In this document: piece after piece, positions 1 through 5,838 of the stretch
How positions within the stretch are numbered: position 1 is the stretch's first letter
Layout of the letters: each line of letters starts with the position of its first letter
NCBI GenBank assembly: GCA_021788565.1
Contig: JAJYKO010000283.1
Location: forward strand, 1 to 7,059
DNA length: 7,059 bases
From: Chloroflexota bacterium
Lineage (GTDB): Bacteria; Chloroflexota; UBA6077
Direction of reading: 5' to 3'
Made by a program: the position numbers and the translations under genes
The notes under the pieces: model-generated
Told to the model about the DNA's origin: nothing
The model's database searches: none
The model's input: the letters and a program-made list of their open reading frames with translations, nothing else

Positions 1-1692
1 GTCGCGACCATGCTTGGGCTGGGCCTCGGAGTCGACTACTCGCTCTTCATGACCAGCCGCTTCCGGGAAGAGTTGAAGCGAGTGGGGGACACGGCGGCGA
101 GGAGATGGGAAGAGAGCCCTCACCCTAACCCTCTCCCAGAGGGAGAGGGAAGCACGACTGGTCCGCTCCCAGAGGGAGAGGGAATGCGCAGTCGACCTCC
201 TCACCCAGAACTCAGAACCCAGAACCCAGAACTCCCCTCAGTCCTCAGTCCACAGTCCTCTTTGGAGCACGCCATCGCTACGACGGTGGCCACCGCGGGG
301 AAGGCCGTGCTCTTCTCAGGCCTTTCCGTCCTCGTGGGACTCGCCGGACTCGCCAGCTTCGAGTTCATGTTACTCCGCTCCCTCGGAATAGTCGGTATGG
401 TGGGTATCGTCCTCTGCGTCGCGGCGGCGCTGACGCTGCTACCTGCGATCCTGGGTGTCCTTGGGCCTCAGGTGAACCGCTGGCCGGTGCTGGGGGATCG
501 GCTGAGCGCGGGCAACTTCTGGGAACGCTCCGCCGGATGGGTGATGCGGCATCCGGTTCGAGTGTTCATTCCCACCCTTACACTGCTCGTAGTGCTCGGC
601 ATTCCCTTTCTGCACGTGCAGTTCAGCGCGCCGGACGCGTACATCCTGCCGCCAAACCTCCCCTCTCGCCAGGCCCTGGATCAACTACGAAAGGATTTCG
701 GTGAGAGCGCGACGGCGCCGGTCATGGTGGTGGTCAGGTTCGACAAGGGGACCGTGTTCGACCCTCAGAACATCTCCGAACTGTACGATCTCACGAGGTC
801 GCTGGCGCGGGATCCCCGCGTCACGAGCGTGAGCAGCATCGTGAATATCGATCCGCGCATCACCGAATCCCAGTACCAGCTGATCTACGCGAACCCCAAC
901 CGGATATCGGACGCCTACGCTCAGCAGATCGCACGCGTCATGGCCGGCGGCTCGGTGGCCCTGGTCGACCTCTCAACCCGCAGTGCGCCGGTCACGGAGG
1001 ATAGCAAGAGCCTGGTGATGGACATACGGAATATGCAGCTGCCGCCTGGGATGTCTCTCCTGGTGGGAGGCACCTCGGCGGAGGTGATAGACGTCGTGCA
1101 GATCCTCTACTCCGACGCGCCGCGAGCTCTCGGCTTCGTGGTTGCGGCCATCTATGTGATCCTGTTCCTGCTGTTCCGGTCGGTTCTGTTGCCTGCCAAG
1201 GCGGTGGTTATGAACACCCTCAGTATCCTTGCCAGCTATGGGGCGCTGGTATTCATCTTCCAGGATGGCCACTTCCAGTCGCTGCTGCACTTCGAGTCGA
1301 CGGGCACTGTGGAGGCGTCGACGCCTATCATCATGTTCTGCATTCTCTTCGGCCTTTCCATGGACTACGAGGTGTTTCTTCTGTCACGAATAAAGGAGGA
1401 GTACGACCGGACCGGGGACAACACCGCCAGCGTGGGCAAGGGTTTGGAGAAGAGCGGGAAGATCATCACCAGCGCAGCCGTCATTGTGGTGGCGGTAGGC
1501 ATCGCCTTCTCGACCGCGGACATCGTGATAATCAAGACTCTGGGTCTTGGGATCGCCATCGCGGTGTTTCTGGACGCAACGGTGGTGAGGACGCTGCTGG
1601 TGCCCGCGACCATGAGGCTACTGGGCAAGTGGAACTGGTGGGCGCCGAGTTTCCTCGTGCGCCGCCTGCCAAAGATCAGTCATGAGTCATGA
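1..1692 (+). CDS. MMPL/RND-family membrane transporter, 3' part (5' end outside window)
   Basis: Proton-driven exporter of the MMPL branch of the RND superfamily, acting in the cytoplasmic membrane; the substrate cannot be read from sequence. The frame is open from base 1, so the ATG at 10 is an internal Met (residue numbers here count from it) and the N-terminal helix plus first periplasmic domain are missing. Both halves keep the paired transmembrane Asp-Tyr of the MMPL proton relay: GLGVDYSLF (D9-Y10) and GLSMDYEVF (D452-Y453), each followed by a basic SRxxEE cytoplasmic stretch. The region between about residues 205 and 365 is the second periplasmic domain, followed by the C-terminal helix bundle. 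Residues 28-84 are a repeat-derived insert absent from the matching site of the second half. The C-terminus runs into a heptad repeat that supplies the stop. It stands alone, with a hairpin following. Family assignment is firm; the specific role is unknown. Confidence 0.93.
   Translation, partial: VATMLGLGLGVDYSLFMTSRFREELKRVGDTAARRWEESPHPNPLPEGEGSTTGPLPEGEGMRSRPPHPELRTQNPELPSVLSPQSSLEHAIATTVATAGKAVLFSGLSVLVGLAGLASFEFMLLRSLGIVGMVGIVLCVAAALTLLPAILGVLGPQVNRWPVLGDRLSAGNFWERSAGWVMRHPVRVFIPTLTLLVVLGIPFLHVQFSAPDAYILPPNLPSRQALDQLRKDFGESATAPVMVVVRFDKGTVFDPQNISELYDLTRSLARDPRVTSVSSIVNIDPRITESQYQLIYANPNRISDAYAQQIARVMAGGSVALVDLSTRSAPVTEDSKSLVMDIRNMQLPPGMSLLVGGTSAEVIDVVQILYSDAPRALGFVVAAIYVILFLLFRSVLLPAKAVVMNTLSILASYGALVFIFQDGHFQSLLHFESTGTVEASTPIIMFCILFGLSMDYEVFLLSRIKEEYDRTGDNTASVGKGLEKSGKIITSAAVIVVAVGIAFSTADIVIIKTLGLGIAIAVFLDATVVRTLLVPATMRLLGKWNWWAPSFLVRRLPKISHES
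121..182 (+). repeat. Two tandem copies of a palindromic CTCCC-AGA-GGGAG dispersed repeat
   Basis: Copy one (129-149) is a perfect inverted repeat: CCCTCTCCC, loop AGA, GGGAGAGGG. It is preceded by CACCCTAAC, the usual lead-in of this widespread bacterial intergenic repeat. Copy two (about 162-182) keeps the AGA loop and GGGAGAGGG arm but has a degraded left arm. Each copy is translated as PLPEGEG. Such units are normally intergenic; here they are inside a reading frame. Confidence 0.85.
206..259 (+). repeat. Heptad tandem array inside the MMPL reading frame
   Basis: Four 7-nt units in perfect register (CAGAACT, CAGAACC, CAGAACC, CAGAACT; 206-233) are followed, after a 5-nt break, by three more (CAGTCCT, CAGTCCA, CAGTCCT; 239-259). 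Because 7 is not a multiple of 3, gain or loss of one or two units would shift the reading frame. Confidence 0.85.
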
Positions 1693-1698
1693 GTGATG
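1678..1698 (+). repeat. Three heptads spanning the MMPL stop codon
   Basis: AGTCATG, AGTCATG, AGTGATG in register. The last codons and the TGA stop of the transporter (1690-1692) lie inside the array, so the natural C-terminus may have been replaced or extended by repeat sequence. Confidence 0.65.
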
Positions 1699-1707
1699 AG
1701 CTTCATC

Positions 1708-1747
1708 CCCGTAGAGCACAGGCCGCCCCTGGCCCAGGCTCTACGGG
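1708..1747 (+). terminator. Hairpin after the MMPL gene, possible transcription terminator
   Basis: Perfect 10-bp arms CCCGTAGAGC (1708-1717) and GCTCTACGGG (1738-1747) flank a 20-nt loop that can itself pair partly (CAGG with CCTG). It starts 16 nt past the stop. No T-run follows, so it is not a classical intrinsic terminator; it may be a dispersed palindrome or a weak terminator shielding vapBC. Confidence 0.5.
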
Positions 1748-1764
1748 AAGCGGCGCTCCAGCTG

Positions 1765-1798
1765 TGGTACCATATATGTGACTTATTGTGGGCTTTAA
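1765..1798 (+). promoter_or_regulatory. AT-rich pocket with overlapping palindromes, putative vapBC promoter/operator
   Basis: An AT-rich stretch in otherwise GC-rich DNA directly ahead of vapB. It holds two overlapping 8-bp palindromes, TGGTACCA (1765-1772) and CATATATG (1771-1778), and a TTTAAT (1793-1798) that could serve as a -10. No -35 at proper spacing is convincing. VapB-type ribbon-helix-helix antitoxins usually repress their own operon by binding short palindromes near the promoter, which fits the position. Confidence 0.35.
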
Positions 1799-1813
1799 TT
1801 GGGTGAGGTGGAC

Positions 1814-2098
1814 ATGGCAACGTCGGCGAGGGCACACGTGGTTCTGCCTGAGGATCTGATCGAGGAGGTGGACAGGATCGCGGGGAAGCGAAAGCGGAGC
1901 CACTTTGTCGAGGAGGCCATTCGAGACAAGCTGCGTCGAGAAAAACTGGCCGCTGTTATGAAGGAGTCCGCTGGCTCGCTCAATCCGGCCGACTATCCTG
2001 AGTGGAGCACACCAGAGAAGGTGTCCGAATGGGTTAGATCCAGGCGGCGCGGGGATGACTTTCGCCTCGCCGAAAAGCTGGCAGGCAAGGGGGAGTAA
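1814..2098 (+). CDS. vapB: VapB-type ribbon-helix-helix antitoxin
   Basis: A 94-residue antitoxin that would neutralise the VapC nuclease encoded next and bind the operon's own promoter. Residues about 5-43 show the ribbon-helix-helix pattern: a short polar strand (ARAHVVLP), helix EDLIEEVDRIAG, then a basic turn KRKRSHF and helix VEEAIRDKL. The C-terminal half, rich in Trp, Pro and charged residues (about 58-90), is the likely flexible segment that wraps VapC. The ATG at 1814 is chosen over the in-frame TTG at 1799 because GAGG (1805-1808) lies 5 nt before it. Its TAA overlaps the vapC start by one base (TAATG), implying coupled translation. The two-gene layout supports the call more than the protein alone would. 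Confidence 0.85.
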   Translation: MATSARAHVVLPEDLIEEVDRIAGKRKRSHFVEEAIRDKLRREKLAAVMKESAGSLNPADYPEWSTPEKVSEWVRSRRRGDDFRLAEKLAGKGE

Positions 2099-2496
2099 TG
2101 GCCCGTTATCTGCTCGACGCAGATGTCGTCATCGACTGGCTGCTGGGGTTTCCGTCTTCGGTAGCTCTTGTTAAGGACCTCCATGAGCGAGGCGAATCCC
2201 TGTGCACGTCGGCGGTGGTCGTTGCCGAAATTCATTCAGGTGTCAGGCCAGCGGAGGCCGGCGTGGCCGACGCCTTTCTGGAATCGTGTACCTACCTGCC
2301 GGCAGGGTACGAAGATGCGCGGCAAGCCGGCCGCTGGCGCCACGAATTCGCCCAACGTGGAATCGCTCTCTCTACGACCGATATGCTTGTGGCTGCTACT
2401 GCCCTGTCGCACCAGGCTACGATCGTCACCGGCAACGTGAAGGATTACCCCATGGAAGAAGTCACAGTGCTCCCGCTTCCCAGGCCAAGACGATGA
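2098..2496 (+). CDS. vapC: VapC-type PIN-domain ribonuclease toxin
   Basis: A 132-residue PIN-domain protein, the usual length for VapC toxins, which are metal-dependent RNases that cut tRNA or rRNA when freed from VapB. The acidic active-site positions are visible: D7 in YLLDADVVIDWL, E44 in VVVAEIHSG and D95 in LSTTDMLVAATA, with the late conserved TGNVKDYP motif (residues 111-118) where relatives often have TRNxxxF. No key residue is missing, so the toxin looks intact. It starts at the ATG overlapping the vapB stop and is co-transcribed with it. The RNA target cannot be told. Palindromic repeats begin about 10 nt downstream, so the pair is bracketed by repeat DNA, as expected of a mobile accessory module. 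Confidence 0.92.
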   Translation: MARYLLDADVVIDWLLGFPSSVALVKDLHERGESLCTSAVVVAEIHSGVRPAEAGVADAFLESCTYLPAGYEDARQAGRWRHEFAQRGIALSTTDMLVAATALSHQATIVTGNVKDYPMEEVTVLPLPRPRR

Positions 2497-2504
2497 CTTC
2501 GGAC

Positions 2505-2583
2505 ACCAGGCGGCTCGGCGGGAGCCTCGCCCTCCCCAGGCCACCCTTGCCCCGGCCGGCTTCCGGCGGGAGCCGGAATGACG
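2505..2583. repeat. Two adjoining dispersed palindromic repeats downstream of vapC
   Basis: The first unit centres on GGCTC (2512-2516) and GAGCC (2522-2526) with a 5-nt loop. The second is a 7-bp stem, TTCCGGC (2561-2567) and GCCGGAA (2572-2578), with loop GGGA and the trailing AATGACG typical of the common 'GTCATTCC...' class of bacterial intergenic repeat. No coding signal is seen. The 2584-2644 stretch after it holds nothing I recognise. Confidence 0.6.
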
Positions 2584-2644
2584 AAGGCTCTCCCAGAGGT
2601 AGACCAGAAATTGTGGAACGGATCCCCCAGCGTCTCAACCACAG

Positions 2645-2811
2645 CCCCTTAAGTGGTGCATCCAGCAATTTCATAGCATCTTGTAGCCGCGGGCTTTACG
2701 CCCGCGCATGGCCTCGTTGGTTCGCGAACGTCTACCCCCACGAGGACGCGCAGCCTAAAGGCTGCGGCTACAAACGTGATGGCGATTTGCCGGATGCACC
2801 ATTTAGTGGGC
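2645..2811. repeat. Long imperfect inverted repeat (about 167 bp), MITE-like or nested palindromes
   Basis: Several arm pairs are nested about one centre. The outer pair TGGTGCATCCAGCAA (2654-2668) matches the reverse complement of 2787-2801 with one mismatch. The middle pair TTGTAGCCGC (2681-2690) and GCGGCTACAA (2764-2773) is perfect and continues imperfectly inward over about 26 bp. An inner pair CCTCGT (2712-2717) and ACGAGG (2740-2745) sits near the centre. There is no transposase, so this is either a non-autonomous element or a repeat inserted into another palindrome. The right arm overlaps the likely start of the next gene. Confidence 0.75.
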
Positions 2812-3905
2812 TTTGCTCTTTCAGCTCGATCGCTTCAGCGTCGGGCACGGCTGCCGTGCTCGTCGCCGTATCGCTTCTCGTGGCCCTGCTGGCCACGGCC
2901 TGCGCGACGTCCGCCGCATCGTCGCCCTTGAAGGTGCTGCCTGCCCCGACGCCTACCCCGGCCGTTCCAAAACCCATCGTCTTCCCAAGGGACGAGGCTC
3001 CTCACAACGATCTCACCGAATGGTGGTACTACACCGGCCACTTGAAGACGTCATCTGGCAAGGAGTATGGCTTCGAGTTCGTCATCTTTCAGGCGGTGAG
3101 AGAGCAGAGTCCGGTGGGATACGCGGCGCACTTCGCCATTACGGATCTCCAGCGACGCAGCTTCACCTACGAGGAGCGCTCCGCTCAATCGCTGAACGTG
3201 CAGGGCGACGGCCGCTACCAGCTCTCCGTGGGTAGCTGGCAGATGGAAGGGGACGGAAACGGCAACACTCATCTGCTGGCGCAGGGCAAACAGTACGGGA
3301 TCGACTTGGACCTTCACTCCGTCAAGCCGCCCATGCTACATAACGGCGTGGGGTGGATCTCCTTCGGCCCGGTGGGCGATTCCTACTACTACTCGAGAAG
3401 CCGGATGGAGATACGGGGGACCATCGACGACCATGGTCAGAAGGAGGCGGTAACCGGCCTGGCCTGGATGGACCACCAGTGGGGTAACTTCATCGTCGTC
3501 AATGGCGGGGGCTGGGACTGGTACAGCGTTCAGCTATCCGACCGCACCGAAGCTATGGTGACGGTTTTGCGCGACCAGCCCGGCAACGTGGCGGCCACCT
3601 ATGGCAGTTACTCCGACCAGCAGGGCAAGGTCACGAATCTCGAGGCGGCCGATATCGAGGTCAAAGCTACCGGCAGCTGGACCAGTCCCCACACCGGGGC
3701 CAGGTATCCCTCCGGTTGGACGCTACGGCTACCGAAGCAGGGGCTGGATCTCACGATCGAGCCGGTGCTGCCCGACCAGGAGCTGAACACGCTCCAGACC
3801 ACGGGGGTTGCCTACTGGGAGGGCGACGTGCGGGTCACTGGCACCCGCGACGGTGCTCCCGTGTCTGGCCAGGGCTACGTGGAGTTGACTGGCTACGCCC
3901 AATAG
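2787..3905 (+). CDS. CrtC/AttH-family lipocalin-like lipoprotein ('predicted secreted hydrolase' type)
   Basis: A probable exported lipoprotein with a double lipocalin-like beta-barrel fold related to carotenoid 1,2-hydratase (CrtC) and AttH. The substrate is unknown, and no carotenoid genes are nearby to argue for a CrtC role. Hallmarks are EWWYYTGHL (residues 78-86 from the TTG at 2787) and WMDHQWGNF (227-235), followed by a Gly/Trp-rich segment. A hydrophobic stretch ending LLATAC gives a lipobox with Cys39, followed by a Pro/Thr-rich linker (about 52-63). The start is uncertain: no ATG in this frame lies near. TTG 2787 sits inside the right arm of the long inverted repeat, GTG 2856 would leave a very short signal, neither has a clear ribosome binding site, and the n-region lacks Lys/Arg. 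The frame stays open back past an ATG at 2493, but that stretch is repeat DNA. The domain is sure; the 5' end is not. Confidence 0.85.
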   Translation: MPDAPFSGLCSFSSIASASGTAAVLVAVSLLVALLATACATSAASSPLKVLPAPTPTPAVPKPIVFPRDEAPHNDLTEWWYYTGHLKTSSGKEYGFEFVIFQAVREQSPVGYAAHFAITDLQRRSFTYEERSAQSLNVQGDGRYQLSVGSWQMEGDGNGNTHLLAQGKQYGIDLDLHSVKPPMLHNGVGWISFGPVGDSYYYSRSRMEIRGTIDDHGQKEAVTGLAWMDHQWGNFIVVNGGGWDWYSVQLSDRTEAMVTVLRDQPGNVAATYGSYSDQQGKVTNLEAADIEVKATGSWTSPHTGARYPSGWTLRLPKQGLDLTIEPVLPDQELNTLQTTGVAYWEGDVRVTGTRDGAPVSGQGYVELTGYAQ

Positions 3906-4022
3906 GGGACAGGGATCGGGGGTCAGGGTTCAGGAGACGGCCTTCCTCCGCTTGCTCACTGACCCCTGACCCCTGTCTCCCGTCCCCTGATCCCTGATCC
4001 CTGTCCCCTGTCCCCTGTCCCC
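3905..4022. repeat. Inverted pair of heptad arrays between convergent genes
   Basis: The left array starts on the last base of the upstream stop: GGGGACA, GGGATCG, GGGGTCA, GGGTTCA, GGAGACG (3905-3939) in 7-nt register. The right array (3960-4022) has TGACCCC twice, a TGTCTCCC variant, then TGATCCC twice and TGTCCCC three times (3988-4022). The arms pair: GGGGACAGGGATC (3905-3917) is the exact reverse complement of 3996-4008. The array ends 3 nt before the stop codon of the VOC gene. It could act as a two-way terminator or as G-quadruplex-forming DNA/RNA. Confidence 0.9.
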
Positions 4023-4025
4023 GCG

Positions 4026-4901
4026 TCACCGTCCTTCCACCAGCTGGAATCGGGCACCGAGGGTCTGGGACGGGTCCAGCAGAGGGGCGCGGCGTCGCGG
4101 CGTCGGGTCTCCCACGGCGGTGCCCCTCTGGCGAAGGGTCTGCACGGCCTTGTCCAGGTCTGAGACCGACAGACTGATCATGAAGAGTCCATCTCCCTGT
4201 GACCGGACGAAATCGGCGAGACCGCCCGTGGAGGCTGCTGGTTGCAGCAACTCCAACCGGAAGCTGCCGATGGCAAACCGCCCGCGTCGGGCGGGTAGCG
4301 CCGGCACGTCCTCCACCACCTCCGGCGGTTCTCCCAGGAGGTGGCGGCACGCTTCGATACTGGGGTCCAATTCGGCTACGGCCACGGACAGGAGCGGGAT
4401 TCCGGTCACTCGAAGTGGATGACCCTCCGGCGGCACCCACTGCCTGCGCTCCTGGAGCGGGGTGTTGTGCTGAATCAGGAAGGGGAGGGTGTGGCCCCAC
4501 AGGTCGTTGGCAACCGCGGCCCTTTGCCACGTCATCACCGTTCCGTTTGTCCGGCGCCGCGACCCAGGGATCGGGCCCACGAGCCGCAGGTTGCGGCCGG
4601 CGATGTCGAGCATGTCGCCGTCCAGGTCGTCGGTGCCCAGGGCGAAGCCGATGAGCCCGTCCCCTTTCGCCAGGAACTGCAGGATCGCCTGACCACGCTC
4701 GTTCGCCGCGGCTCGCGCCGGATCACGAACGGAGATTAGCTCCAGGTACTCGACGCCGAAGCGGACTATGGCGTTGTAGGTGCCGTCTTCCAGATGTTCT
4801 CCGCCGGGGGTGACGGTTAATCCAAGCGCGTGCTCCAACTGCTGCGTAGCGCCGGGCAGGTCCCGGACTGCAATGATGGCGTGATCGAGGCCCAGCAACA
4901 T
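4026..4901 (-). CDS. VOC-superfamily (glyoxalase-like) protein with two modules
   Basis: A 291-residue cytosolic protein of the vicinal-oxygen-chelate fold, closest in look to the Glyoxalase_3-like group; the reaction is unknown. Module one begins at once with LDHAIIAVRDL (His7 in the usual metal-ligand strand) and runs through TPGGEHLEDGTYNAIVRFG to YLELISV (Glu54, the paired ligand position). Module two covers about 166-290, with strand GIPLLSVAVAELDP, FRLELLQP (Glu217) and a closing strand FQLVEG. Start choice is well supported: AAGGAGG lies 9 nt upstream on this strand. The gene is convergent to the lipoprotein gene and about 430 nt of repeat DNA separates it from rubrerythrin upstream, so it is probably its own transcription unit. 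Dioxygenase, lyase and isomerase activities all occur in this fold. Confidence 0.85.
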   Translation of the reverse strand: MLLGLDHAIIAVRDLPGATQQLEHALGLTVTPGGEHLEDGTYNAIVRFGVEYLELISVRDPARAAANERGQAILQFLAKGDGLIGFALGTDDLDGDMLDIAGRNLRLVGPIPGSRRRTNGTVMTWQRAAVANDLWGHTLPFLIQHNTPLQERRQWVPPEGHPLRVTGIPLLSVAVAELDPSIEACRHLLGEPPEVVEDVPALPARRGRFAIGSFRLELLQPAASTGGLADFVRSQGDGLFMISLSVSDLDKAVQTLRQRGTAVGDPTPRRRAPLLDPSQTLGARFQLVEGR

Positions 4902-4910
4902 CTCCAGAAC

Positions 4911-4917
4911 CCTCCTT
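4911..4917 (-). promoter_or_regulatory. Strong ribosome binding site for the VOC gene
   Basis: AAGGAGG on the minus strand, 9 nt before the ATG at 4901. It fixes the start codon. Confidence 0.8.
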
Positions 4918-4950
4918 AGCTGCTATCGCTGCGTAATGGCCAACTTGGCT

Positions 4951-5054
4951 CTCATCCTGAGTGTCAGCGAAGGATCTTTCCATCCATGTGGAGAAGCTTC
5001 GCTGTCCCTCGGGCCTTGAGGCTGCGCTCGCTCGCCTCAAGTGCTCAACATGAC
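4951..5054. repeat. Dispersed 'CATCCTGAG...GCGAAGGATC' type intergenic repeat
   Basis: TCATCCTGAG with GCGAAGGATC (4952-4976) is a widely scattered bacterial intergenic repeat. The far end, read on the other strand, gives TGTCATGTTGAG, a diverged copy of the same opening. Inside is a perfect 8-bp stem, CTTGAGGC (5015-5022) and GCCTCAAG (5034-5041). A small inverted repeat TGACAG-TAC-CTGTCA overlaps its end (5051-5065). It lies in the leader of the VOC gene; I could not read a convincing promoter there. Confidence 0.6.
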
Positions 5055-5084
5055 AGTACCTGTCAGTCCACCAGCCATGGAATA

Positions 5085-5190
5085 CTAAACTAAAGGCAGG
5101 ATGAAACCCGCGGGGTCTCGGGGATCACGGCGCGCCAGTTCAGGATCAGGGGCCAAAGACCCCGCGGGTTTGGTCGCCGCTTTACTTTAG
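5085..5190. repeat. 106-bp inverted-repeat element with 15-bp perfect arms
   Basis: Perfect arms AAACCCGCGGGGTCT (5104-5118) and its reverse complement (5157-5171) are 38 nt apart. Outside them, CTAAACTAAAG (5085-5095) matches the reverse complement of 5180-5190 with one mismatch, so the symmetry extends to about 106 bp. No open frame of its own is credible. The 5191-5230 stretch that follows holds only an 8-bp CCTGCAGG palindrome. Confidence 0.75.
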
Positions 5191-5230
5191 CTGGGAGCCG
5201 TACCTGCAGGAAGCGCACCCGCGGAAACTT

Positions 5231-5330
5231 GGGGTCAGGGGTTAGGGGACGGGGGTCAGGGGTCAGGGGATTGCTGGGGTCGGGGACTGGAAGGTCGTCT
5301 CCCGACCCCAGTCCCCCGACCCCTATCACC
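5231..5330. repeat. G-rich and C-rich heptad arrays at the 3' end of rubrerythrin
   Basis: The left part (5231-5270) has GGGGTCA, GGGGTTA, GGGGAC and further GGGGTCA units. The right part (5303-5330) has CGACCCC, AGTCCCC, CGACCCC, TATCACC in 7-nt register. The two parts can pair: GGGGTCGGGGACTGG near 5276-5290 with the C-rich arm, apart from one extra C. It ends 4 nt from the rubrerythrin stop, so a transcript would enter G-rich heptads immediately after it. Confidence 0.85.
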
Positions 5331-5334
5331 CGTC

Positions 5335-5838
5335 TTAGAACTTGACGAACTTCTCGTGCTTGGCTCCGCAGAATGGGCAAACGTCCGGCGCCTCGCCCTC
5401 GGCGGTGTAGCCGCAAACGCTGCACACGACTACCGGCCCCAGATCGGTATCGCGGCCGGACTCTACGGCTGCCTTAGCCCTGGAGTAGAGGGCCGCGTGC
5501 ACCTTCTCCGCATCCATCGCCCTCTGGAAACTTCTCTCAGCCTTCGGTTCTTCCTGAGCCTTGGCCACGGCGACGTAGGCGGGATACATCTCCTCGAACT
5601 CGAAGGTCTCTCCGCCGATCGCGGCTTCAAGGTTCTCCACGGTGGTGCCGATACCACTCAGGGTGCGGAGGTGCGCCGTGGCGTGCATCTGCTCGGCAAA
5701 GGACGCCGCCTTGAAGAGCCGCGCAACACTTGGGAGCCCATCCCGCTCTGCTCTCTCCGCGAAGGCTAGGTACTTGACGTGGGCCTGGCTCTCGCCCGCG
5801 AAGCCGTCTTTCAGGTTCTGCTCGGTCATCTTCTTCAT
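5335..5838 (-). CDS. rbr: Rubrerythrin (diiron ferritin-like domain plus C-terminal rubredoxin-like site)
   Basis: A 167-residue cytosolic peroxide-scavenging protein: its family reduces hydrogen peroxide to water at a diiron centre, taking electrons through a rubredoxin-type iron. Visible ligands are E16 (AGESQAH), E49 and H52 (EQMH), E80 and E83 (EFEEMYP), and E111 and H114 (EKVH). The C-terminal iron site is C139-x2-C142 and C154-x2-C157. All are present, so it should be functional. The ATG at 5838 is preceded by AGGGGAG with an 8-nt gap; an internal ATG at 5829 is less well placed. It is divergent from a redoxin-like gene, and a good sigma-70-type promoter lies about 107 nt upstream. The frame stays open much further upstream, but that region is non-coding. 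Rubrerythrin suggests an anaerobic, microaerophilic or oxygen-tolerant lifestyle. Confidence 0.96.
   Translation of the reverse strand: MKKMTEQNLKDGFAGESQAHVKYLAFAERAERDGLPSVARLFKAASFAEQMHATAHLRTLSGIGTTVENLEAAIGGETFEFEEMYPAYVAVAKAQEEPKAERSFQRAMDAEKVHAALYSRAKAAVESGRDTDLGPVVVCSVCGYTAEGEAPDVCPFCGAKHEKFVKF

Larger units (their letters stand above)
91..261 (+). repeat. Repeat-derived 57-codon in-frame insert within the MMPL gene
   Basis: The two halves of the transporter are internal homologues. In the second half, 12 residues separate the Gly-Asp after the SRIKEEY stretch from the next Gly-Lys. In the first half the same spacing is restored exactly if residues 28-84 are removed (171 nt, a multiple of three). 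The extra DNA is not protein-like: it encodes two PLPEGEG motifs from palindromic repeat units and then a Pro/Ser/Gln-rich stretch from 7-nt tandem repeats. The insert falls in a predicted cytoplasmic loop, where extra residues could be tolerated. The insertion is inferred from this internal alignment; its exact edges could shift by a few codons. Confidence 0.75.

Noticed and set aside
973..1290. Minus-strand open frames within the MMPL gene
   Set aside because: They are antisense shadows in GC-rich coding DNA; no ribosome binding site or domain, whereas the plus frame has clear MMPL motifs.
1703..1983. Small minus-strand frames over vapB and its promoter
   Set aside because: They lie opposite a well-supported antitoxin gene and carry no recognisable features.
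2202..2786. Long upstream extension of the lipoprotein frame (overlaps vapC, or starts at ATG 2493)
   Set aside because: It runs antisense-free through vapC in another frame and then through palindromic repeats; the protein is Arg/Pro/Ser-rich with no domain and would bury the signal peptide.
3905..4022. Heptad arrays as a CRISPR array
   Set aside because: Units are 7 nt with no unique spacers of constant length and no cas genes.
3835..4530. 231-residue minus-strand open frame
   Set aside because: It is a shifted shadow of the VOC gene that continues through heptad repeats and into antisense of the lipoprotein gene; composition is Arg/Gly/Pro-rich.
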